Shown here piece by piece: positions 18,781-26,200 of a stretch of 64,000 nt of DNA. Every line of letters starts with the position of its first letter. The first letter of the stretch is position 1. Source of the DNA: Methanosarcina barkeri MS (GTDB taxonomy: Archaea; Halobacteriota; Methanosarcinia; Methanosarcinales; Methanosarcinaceae). The notes beneath the pieces were generated by a model. The model was given only the letters and a program-made list of their open reading frames with translations, had not been told where the DNA came from and did no database searches. The stretch is taken from contig NZ_CP009528.1 of assembly GCF_000970025.1 (NCBI RefSeq), positions 620,001 through 684,000 of the forward strand. Reading direction: 5' to 3'. The position numbers and the translations under genes are program-made.

Positions 18781-19473
18781 ATGGATTCTGCGGCATTAAC
18801 TGTGATTGGAATTTTGATAGGTATCCTTGTTTTTGGAATTAAATCTGGAATAGGATGCGGATTTTCAAACATAAGTACAAGAGAAATTTTTGCAGTTGGA
18901 GGTAGTTATTTTCTTCTGGCCCTTTTATTCGGAAGCATTACTGACCACACAAACTTGGACGCTTTTGAAAAGTTTTCTTCAATGGGCATGGGAATCCATG
19001 TATTTGTTTCCCTGCTTCTGATAGTAACCGGGATTTACACCCAGAAAAAATGGAATTTAGGAAAAGATGTTTCTAGGCACACTTTCCTTGCTATATCCAT
19101 ACCCTGCCCGGTTTGTCTGGCAGCTCTTGCAGTCTCCTGCATACTGCTTTCAGAAAGTCTTAACCTTCCCGGGATAAAAGTAGGGCTACTTGTTGGAGTT
19201 GCTTTTTTTATAGCAGTAGTGGCTTCTTCTTTTCTTTTCAGGTTTGGAAAGGTCCGGTTTGGAAAAACCCCTGAAACTATGGGCAGTGCAATGATGATGA
19301 TAGGGATTTATTATCTCTTAGGAGCTCTGCTTATCCCTGCTTATATACAAACAAAAAAGATGAACCTTGTTTCAACCGGAGGAGGAGAAACAGGAATTAT
19401 GCCTCTTATGGCTTTTGGAGTTATTATCCTTGCAGGTTTTTTCCTGGAACGTATAAGGAGGCATGATCTTTGA
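18781..19473 (+). CDS. DUF2162 multi-helix membrane protein (HmuT-like position)
   Basis: A 230-residue integral membrane protein with about six hydrophobic helices, matching the DUF2162 family of putative transporters. A conserved-looking SIPCPVCLAALAVSC segment near residues 105-120 places Cys residues at the start of a membrane helix. It is the first gene of a three-gene operon; its TGA overlaps the TTG of the ExbB-like gene (TTGA). Families with DUF2162, ExbB/TolQ, DUF2149 and a CobN-like protein recur together, and from memory they occupy the hmuT-U-V-S places of Bacteroidota haem-uptake loci. A role in energised tetrapyrrole or metal uptake is inferred from this grouping. Confidence 0.8.
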   Translation: MDSAALTVIGILIGILVFGIKSGIGCGFSNISTREIFAVGGSYFLLALLFGSITDHTNLDAFEKFSSMGMGIHVFVSLLLIVTGIYTQKKWNLGKDVSRHTFLAISIPCPVCLAALAVSCILLSESLNLPGIKVGLLVGVAFFIAVVASSFLFRFGKVRFGKTPETMGSAMMMIGIYYLLGALLIPAYIQTKKMNLVSTGGGETGIMPLMAFGVIILAGFFLERIRRHDL

Positions 19474-20093
19474 GCCTTATGAATTTATTATCCAATATGA
19501 TGAATGTCTTCTCAACGGCTTTGTTAATTCCTGTAATGTTTCTTCTCACTATTCTCGTATTTGTTTCCTTGATTCAATTAGGAGAATTCCTTTCCGAATA
19601 TACAAAAAGGCGTAGAGACTGGAATAATCTGGAAACTAACTGCAAAAAAATTGAGTGCGAGCTTCAGAATTCAGATTTTTCGGAAGCATCCAGGGCTCTT
19701 GAAAACATCAAACAAAATTACATGGTCACTTCTTTTGCGCGAGATGCTGCAAAATACCTGAAAGAGCGACATTTTCTTGCTATTGAAAGGCTTTCGCAGG
19801 AATATGAAATCAAGATGGCAAAGCGTCTTGAACATACAAAGATAACCTCGACTATCGGTCCCATGCTTGGCCTTATGGGGACGCTTATTCCATTAGGTCC
19901 TGCTCTGATAGGGCTTTCGAAAGGAGAACTCGAAACTCTTGCGCAAAACCTGATGATTGCCTTTGCAACAACGGTTGTAGGGCTTTTTGCGGCTGGAATA
20001 GGCTACGTACTTACACAGGTCAGACGGCGCTGGTACTGGGAAGATATGTCGGATATCGATTATATCCTGGATACAATTGAGGAAAAGAACTGA
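19470..20093 (+). CDS. MotA/TolQ/ExbB proton-channel family protein
   Basis: A 207-residue ExbB/TolQ-like protein with three membrane helices: an N-terminal one (residues about 10-37), and a pair near residues 130-155 and 160-190. The hallmark TolQ/ExbB segment is present as KITSTIGPMLGLMGTLIPLGPAL, followed by AFATTVVGLFAAGIGYVL. ExbB proteins form a pentamer around a partner helix and use the proton gradient to do mechanical work. Start is TTG with AAGGAGG eight bases upstream and a 4-base overlap with the previous stop. In an archaeon without outer membrane or TonB the driven partner must differ, and the DUF2149 protein is the candidate ExbD equivalent. Confidence 0.93.
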   Translation: MSLMNLLSNMMNVFSTALLIPVMFLLTILVFVSLIQLGEFLSEYTKRRRDWNNLETNCKKIECELQNSDFSEASRALENIKQNYMVTSFARDAAKYLKERHFLAIERLSQEYEIKMAKRLEHTKITSTIGPMLGLMGTLIPLGPALIGLSKGELETLAQNLMIAFATTVVGLFAAGIGYVLTQVRRRWYWEDMSDIDYILDTIEEKN

Positions 20094-20126
20094 AGCTTAG
20101 TATCTCTTAGTAATGAGGAAGAAATC

Positions 20127-20573
20127 ATGCGAAAATCCAGAAGATACAGGCGGGCAGGGCTTTTAAAAGACGAAGATGAGCAAAACCCGATGGTCAACGT
20201 TGCAAATGTTTTTGATGTTGCAATGGTCTTTTCCGTAGCTTTGTTGGTTGCGCTTGTTATGTCATATCACCTCCCTGAACTTCTAAGCTCCAGTGAGGAT
20301 TTCACTATTGTCAAAAATCCAGGAGCTCAAGATATGAAGATCGTCATCAAAGAAGAAGGTAAACCCATTGAAGTAATGAACATGACCGATAACATAGGAG
20401 GGGGAACTGGAGAAGCTCTTGGAACGGCTTACAGGCTCGCCGACGGCAAGGTAATCTACGTACCTGATAGTAATGGTACATCTTCTTCATCAGGTGCATC
20501 TACATCATCAGGTACTTCTTCGTCGGGTACGTCTGCATCATCCCGTACAATTAAAGTATCTACTTCACAGTAA
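20127..20573 (+). CDS. DUF2149 protein, single-pass (ExbD-like partner)
   Basis: A 148-residue protein with one membrane helix at about residues 28-50 (VFDVAMVFSVALLVALVMSY). A small domain follows that contains MKIVIKEEGKPIEV and GGGTGEALGTAYRLADGKVIYVP. The topology (short charged N-terminus NPMVNVANVFD, helix, outside domain) and its place directly after the ExbB-like gene argue for an ExbD/TolR-like role. The last 30 residues are a Ser/Thr/Gly low-complexity tail (SSSGASTSSGTSSSG), probably outside the cell and possibly glycosylated. GAGG precedes the ATG. DUF2149 is of unknown biochemical function; the partner role is inferred. Confidence 0.82.
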   Translation: MRKSRRYRRAGLLKDEDEQNPMVNVANVFDVAMVFSVALLVALVMSYHLPELLSSSEDFTIVKNPGAQDMKIVIKEEGKPIEVMNMTDNIGGGTGEALGTAYRLADGKVIYVPDSNGTSSSSGASTSSGTSSSGTSASSRTIKVSTSQ

Positions 20574-20595
20574 TAATTTCAATAAAATAAATATT

Positions 20596-20726
20596 GAGCT
20601 TGTTTCAAAATCCTGACTATTCAGATTTTTGACCAAAAACTGGTATTTCATTTAGCTCTATTGATTCTGGTTTTATACTCCAATGAATTGTTTCGGAGGG
20701 ATTGGAGATAGTTTTGAAACAAGCTC
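20596..20726. mobile_element. 131-bp MITE-like inverted-repeat element
   Basis: A perfect 15-base terminal inverted repeat, GAGCTTGTTTCAAAA at 20596-20610 and its complement at 20712-20726, bounds 101 bases without a gene. It begins 22 bases after the DUF2149 gene. No clear target duplication could be seen. In RNA it would also fold into a long hairpin, so it may serve as operon terminator. The rest of the gap, to 21031, is AT-rich and shows nothing else. Confidence 0.55.
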
Positions 20727-21031
20727 GTTTATTTTTTAAATATAATAAACAATAAGCATTGCGTTTTTTCTTCATACTTATTGTCAAAGTATTAACTTTA
20801 ATACCTAATGAAAAATAATAAAAACTTAATGAAAAATTAGAAAAACAAATAAGAAAAACAGAAACAAAGTTTACTCTTTCCGTGTCCAGACGCGGCATGT
20901 AAATTTTATGATGTTTACGGACAAAGAAGTATTGAGCAAATGGCACATACAAATATATTTGCTTTCTGCTAAGAGTTATTAGCTCTCCCGATAAGGATAT
21001 TCTTTAATAGTAGGGGATTAAACTTATAGCC

Positions 21032-21826
21032 ATGACAGTTCTGGGCATAGTTGGCTGCAGAATATTTGAGGATGAAATTACCCATGTGCTTGCAAACGAT
21101 TCTTATATAGACAGGATATACATCATAGAAAACGAAGAAAACAAAGGTCTTCTGCACAAACTTGAAGCTGAAGGATGTAAACCAGTGTTCCTTCCCTTTT
21201 ACAAAATCAAAGCAGACCTGAGATGTAGTAATAAATTTAGCGTTATTGTCCAGCTTCAGGGGATGGGGCTTCATGTAGATCCTGCCCGGCTTAAAAATGA
21301 AACGTATACAAACGTTGATATTATGTCCAGAAGTGTGGACGGAATTCTACTTTTTTACGGCTCCTGCGGGCAGGCACTTTCCAGGATACAAAGAAATTTT
21401 GCTCATACGAGATGCCCTATAAAATCGCTGCAGGACAGGGACACAGATGAATCAATGAAACCCATTGAAGACTGCATTGCAGCAGCTCTCGGAGGTAACT
21501 CTCATTATCAGGAAATCCTGAAAAGTCACAGTGATACCTTTTTTTTAACTCCTATGTGGGCTGTAAACTGGAAGACCGCATTCAGAGTTGGTGATAAATT
21601 ACTTCTGGGCTTTGAATTTTCTCCTGAATATCTTAGAGAACTTGGTTACCGAAAAGTTGCCCGGGTTAACACAAAACTGTCTTATGAATCGGATTTTGAA
21701 AAAAAAGTTGAAGAATTTGCACATGACTTCGGTTTCGAGGTCATAGAACTGGAAGGAAACACTGAAATAGCGCAAAAATCGTATAACCATATGCGAAACA
21801 TGCTTCTCAGGCCGCTTAAGGTCTGA
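21032..21826 (+). CDS. DUF1638 domain protein
   Basis: A 264-residue soluble protein of the DUF1638 family. Visible conserved-looking parts are the N-terminal LGIVGCRIFEDEI, GILLFYGSCGQAL near residue 110, and RCPIKSLQDRDTDESMKPIEDCIAAALGG near residues 129-157, with several Cys that could bind a metal. DUF1638 genes occur in methanogens, sometimes near corrinoid or methyl-transfer genes, but the function is not known to me. It lies between the ExbB-type operon and the CobN-like gene, separated from both by several hundred bases, so it may be a separate unit or a cytosolic partner of the system. Confidence 0.78.
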   Translation: MTVLGIVGCRIFEDEITHVLANDSYIDRIYIIENEENKGLLHKLEAEGCKPVFLPFYKIKADLRCSNKFSVIVQLQGMGLHVDPARLKNETYTNVDIMSRSVDGILLFYGSCGQALSRIQRNFAHTRCPIKSLQDRDTDESMKPIEDCIAAALGGNSHYQEILKSHSDTFFLTPMWAVNWKTAFRVGDKLLLGFEFSPEYLRELGYRKVARVNTKLSYESDFEKKVEEFAHDFGFEVIELEGNTEIAQKSYNHMRNMLLRPLKV

Positions 21827-22335
21827 ATATATTGTTTATCTTGAAGGCATTTTCAAGTTATTGAAATATTCCCGTTATTGTGTTAATTTCAAGGTGACCA
21901 GCTTTAATTTAAAAACTATATGAAATTCTTCGTATTTTCCCAACGGTAGAACTTTTTTCGTCTTCAGTTACAGGACTATTTTTCAAGAAGAATATCACAT
22001 CTCCAAAATATTAAAAAGCCGTCATTTTTTTAGCTTATATATTTTCAGCTTACATATTTTTTAGGTTACATGATAGTTATTGGGTGACTCTTTAACTTGT
22101 GTAAAATCAGCCTATTGATGTTAATTTCAATATAATTGATAAGTGCAAGTATCAAACATTGAAAAGAGGAATCAATTCCCTCCAATTAAAGAAAATCAAT
22201 TTAAAAACATTTCTCCATTGAATTTTAAGACATGTTTATAGCCGAAAGTTAAGGGTCGAATTCGTCTTTTAGGTACTTGAGATACTTAACTATAAAAATA
22301 CGACAAAATAAAAAATTGAGTAGATATTTTAAGAC
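21827..22335. other. Intergenic region, no gene seen
   Basis: AT-rich sequence downstream of the DUF1638 gene. No open frame, repeat or strong hairpin was recognised before the repeat cluster starting near 22336. Confidence 0.4.
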
Positions 22336-22511
22336 AAATTACTCCCGGAAGACTGCAGTTTTAAGGAGGATATAAAATGGCAAATTACTCCTGGACTGCA
22401 GTTTAGAGAGACTAAAAATAGCAAATTACTCCCGGAAGACTGCAGCTTTAAGGAGGATATAAAATGGCAAATTACTCCTGGAAAACCACAGATTTACGGA
22501 GGTTTATAATG
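22336..22511 (+). repeat. Repeat cluster carrying ribosome-binding sites and starts
   Basis: Variants of AAATTACTCCCGGAAGACTG occur at about 22337, 22382, 22431 and 22468. Two are followed by the same AAGGAGGATATAAAATGGC block (22363-22381 and 22450-22468), and a third related block GGAGGTTTATAATGGC ends near 22512. The arrangement duplicates a translation start together with its ribosome-binding site. The AAATTAC core also resembles the dispersed repeat at 22774 and 60240. Confidence 0.7.
22377..22406 (+). CDS. Possible 9-residue leader peptide
   Basis: ATG with a near-ideal AAGGAGG ribosome-binding site opens a frame encoding MANYSWTAV, ending in TAG. It is repeated with variation 87 bases downstream. 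Whether it is translated is unknown. If TAG were read as pyrrolysine, only two more codons would follow. Confidence 0.3.
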   Translation: MANYSWTAV

Positions 22512-22577
22512 GCGTTTCATAAGACAAATCAAGTAAATCTGATTTGTCTATTAATAAAATTACATCTATATATATAA
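22464..22577 (+). CDS. Possible 37-residue small protein
   Basis: Begins with the same AAGGAGG ribosome-binding site and the same MANYSW start as the 9-residue frame upstream, then continues as KTTDLRRFIMAF and a hydrophobic end (LICLLIKLHLYI). A second start with GGAGG lies in frame at codon 16. No homologue is recognised. It may be a small membrane peptide, a leader, or a gene start left by a decayed element. Confidence 0.3.
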   Translation: MANYSWKTTDLRRFIMAFHKTNQVNLICLLIKLHLYI

Positions 22578-22773
22578 ACATTTCGTAGTTCTATGACATT
22601 ACCACATTTAATAAAAAAGAACAATACAAGTTAAAGTGAAAAAAGATATTATATAAAAATATTAATATAATACAAAAAAGAAAAGATGCTTAGAAAATAA
22701 GCAATTTCATTTATTGCAAAGTTATCCAATATGTTCAATTATGATAATTTTATAAGAGTTTCGCTGATTTATG

Positions 22774-22830
22774 GGCGGAAGAATAATGTCTCTTCGCTAT
22801 TTTGAGTGGGTAATTTACATTTAAGTTCTA
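22774..22830 (-). repeat. Dispersed repeat with ACCCACTCAAAATAGCGAAG-type core
   Basis: On the minus strand the sequence AAATTACCCACTC, then AAAATAGCGAAGA, closely matches 60240-60285 (plus strand) and more loosely 60410-60440. In one frame each encodes KLPTxNSEE. It is probably an end piece of a mobile element scattered in intergenic DNA. The flanking bases 22578-22773 and 22831-22997 hold no gene. Confidence 0.55.
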
Positions 22831-22997
22831 AATCTGACCTAACACATATACATGTGAAAAGATTCTCGTATAAATCACATTCAATATAGAGGATTATCTG
22901 GTTTATGTAGTTGTTTTTCAACTGAAAAAGTATCTTCAACCCTACAAAATAGAGAGAAATCATAGTATATTACGTAAAAACACCATCGAATCCGTTT

Positions 22998-23040
22998 TTA
23001 CCCAAATAACTAACAATTATTAGCCAAAAACTGTGTTTTA
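22998..23040 (+). promoter_or_regulatory. Tandem TTAnCCAAAwA operator of the CobN-like gene
   Basis: Boxes TTACCCAAATA (22998-23008) and TTAGCCAAAAA (23020-23030), 22 bases apart start to start, with CTAACAATTATT between them and GTGTTTTA after. This mirrors 18706-18749 in box sequence, spacing and order. It lies about 260 bases before the CobN-like start, so a leader transcript is likely. The leader (23041-23297) has no clear structure I could identify. Confidence 0.6.
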
Positions 23041-23297
23041 TGTATCTTATTCCCTAATGCTCCGAGTGTTGAATCTATCGTACAGAGTGGCTACTCATTG
23101 GATTTAGGAAGTTCTGTATTTTAATTACGTGTTAAAATCAAGAGCTTCCGGGTTCATTTTTGATGTCTAATAGCAGTTTCTGTATCATTTTTCAGATTCA
23201 TACTCTTTGATAATAAAATCACTCTGTGGGCCAAGCATCCTGATTATTTTTCTCACTGGGTGCTCCAGGGTTCATGATACATTGTTCTGGGGATAAG

Positions 23298-26200
23298 ATG
23301 CGTACGGCACAAGGTAGATTATTGGTTTTATGTGCAGTGGTCCTTTTACTGCTAGCACAGAACGTATCGGCTGATGAAAACCATGTAAATATTACTTTTA
23401 TCTGTTATGATGGGAGTGCCCTTGCTGCAGCAGAGCAGTCCAATCCATATAATGCAAGTATAAATGTAACATATATTTCGGGGTATTCCGATTTTAGCAA
23501 TGTCACTTTTGAAAACCAGGATGTAATATTTACTTATATGCTCTGGTCGCAGTTCAAAGATATCGGAGACGACCTTGAAAGTGCTCACGAAAACGGGACT
23601 GCACTCATAGATATTACTTCTGCAATAGATACAACATACATTAATACCTCAAGTTACGATAAGATTTTTTCCGGGACTACCCCCTATAATTCTACTGAAG
23701 AAAAATTCTTCTATAATATGGGTTCTAGAGGAGTTCTGAAGAAAAACACTGAGAACTTCCTTATATATCTCGCAAAAACTTATGGAGATAAACCCGAGCT
23801 TACGAAAGACTGGGTTTATGAAGATCCTATAGAATTCCCTGAAGCAGCTATTTATCATCCGGATGCTCGTTCTTCTACTAACGAATCTCAGCCAGACTGG
23901 TTTGAAAATACTACTGATTACCTTGAATGGTACTCTAACTCAACTAACTCAAATTCAACTAACTCAAATGAATCACGGCATATTTACGACAAGAGCAGAC
24001 CCACTATAGGGATATGGTTCCATGCTTCCGATTATACCGGTGACAACCTTGAAGTCATAGATGCTCTTATCCGTGATCTGGAAGGAAAAGGATGCAACGT
24101 TATTGCAGGTTTTGATACTTTTAACGATATTCATAAGTTTTACTTTGACGAAAATGGAGAATCTCTTGTCCAGTGCGTAATTTCTCTTAAGAGTTTCCGT
24201 TTGAATTATGATGATCCTGATAAAGGTGTACAGGAGCTTGAAGACCTTGACGTTCCTGTCCTCACGGGATTGGTTGTTACAAATCCTGCTAATTCGACTG
24301 ACATAGCTGATAGTAATAGAGGTATCCCCAGTGAAGAGGTTGTATACAAAACTCTGCTCCCGAGCATTGATGGGATTTTCGAGTACATTGTAATAGGAAT
24401 TGATAATTATGATTCCGCAACAGGTGAAAGCAACTATGAACCTCTGCCTTCTCAGATTGACTGGATGGTAAATAGGTCGATTAATTGGGCAAACCTGAAG
24501 TTAGAGGAAAACGAAGACAAGAAAGTAGCTGTGATTTACTATAATTATCCTTCAGGAAAGGATAATATTGTAGCAAATTATCTCAACTCCACCCAGAGCA
24601 TGTTTGAACTTCTTAATGCAATGAATAAAAGTGGCTATGAGGTCTCCGGAATCCCGGAAAACAGTAGTAAGCTCATGGAGATGCTTCAAGCACAGGGCAT
24701 CAATGTTGGTTCCTGGGCTCCTGGAGTTCTGAATGGAATGGTGGAAAACAGGACTGAGTGGGGCCTTCAACTCATACCTATGGATACCTATAAAGAGTGG
24801 TTTGAGTCTGAAATTCCCGAAAATCTGAGAGCCAATGTAACAGCTGAATGGGGAGAACCCTGGTCCGAAGATCTGCCTCAAAATAAGAGTGTTATGATCT
24901 ATGAGAATGAAACCGGTAAATACATTGTAATTCCAACGGTGCGTTTCGGAAATGTCTGGCTCATGCCTCAGCCTGCCAGAGGTACAGGACAAAATAATGA
25001 CACCCTTTACCACAGCAACGTTGTACCTCCCACACATCAGTACATAGCTTTCTATCTCTGGCTAAACCATGAATTCCAGCCTGATGCTCTTATTCATATG
25101 GGCACTCACGGTACGCACGAATGGCTCCCGGGCCCCACTTACGGCATGAACCGGACTTCAGACTGGTCTCCTCTCCTGCTGCAGGATATTCCGAATATCT
25201 ATCCCTATATTGTTGCCAACGTGGGAGAAGGAATAACTGCGGAGTACAGGGGTAATGCTCTAATTATTGACCATTTGACTCCAACCCTTGAACGCGGTGG
25301 GCTTTATGGAGATTTGCTAAACCTTTCAACTGATGTGGAGGAGTATTATGACCCCGGGATTTCTTCTCAGACAAGAGCAGGATATCAGAAGGCCATAGTA
25401 AATGAGATAATATCACTCAACCTCAGTGTTGATCTGGGAATAGAAAATGTAACCGCTCTTCAAGACTACAATGAAACGGAGTTTGGAAATTTCATTAAAA
25501 ACACTCTTCATGAATACCTGGAAGACGTAGGAAATGAAAATATCCCATACGGTATGCATATCCTCAGCCATGTTCCTACAACGAATATGACATATCCTGA
25601 AAGTGATGAACTTACCGGAATGGTAAGGGCTATGCTTGGAGGAAGCTTTGAGGATAATATCACTGCTGCTTTCTACCCTGAATCTTCGTATCCTCTCGGA
25701 ATTCCGTTAAACGATACAAAAGTTACCAAACTTGTCTGGGAAGTTGTAACCAATAATACAAGCGTTTCTCAGGCGCAGACTGCAGTTTATGGGAAAACTA
25801 ACAGCACAGTTGCACTTGATCTTGAACAGGGGCTGGATTATAAAGACAGGCTTCTTAACTGCGATGTGGAGATTGACAGAATTCTTTCAGCTCTGAACGG
25901 AGGATTTATTCCACCAGGCTCAGGGCTGGACCCTATAATGAATCCAGATGCAGTACCTACAGGGCGCAACTATTACAGCATAAATTCGAAGCTCTATCCT
26001 TCAGAAGCAACCTGGGAAGTTGGAAAGTCTCTTGCAATCCAGATGCTTGAGGACTATTACAATGAACACGGGGAATACCCTAAAAAAGTTTCATTCTCAA
26101 GGTTCGGGGTGGAGTTTATTGCGGACCACGGGACTCTGGAAGCCGAAGTGCTCTACCTGCTTGGAGTAAAACCTGTATGGGACGAGTACGGGTATGTAAC

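Noticed and set aside
20617-20952. 111-residue minus-strand frame over the inverted-repeat element
   Set aside because: It spans one arm of the MITE-like element and AT-rich flank; no family features and poor start context.
22377-22406. TAG in the MANYSWTAV frame as a pyrrolysine codon
   Set aside because: Reading through gives only two more residues before TAA, and nothing suggests a functional longer product.
23274-23297. Upstream ATG as start of the CobN-like protein
   Set aside because: It would put eight extra residues before a normal signal peptide and has no ribosome-binding site, whereas ATG 23298 has GGGGAT at the right distance.
24552-25037. 161-codon minus-strand frame inside the CobN-like gene
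   Set aside because: Antisense shadow of the CobN-like body, without its own start signals or motifs.
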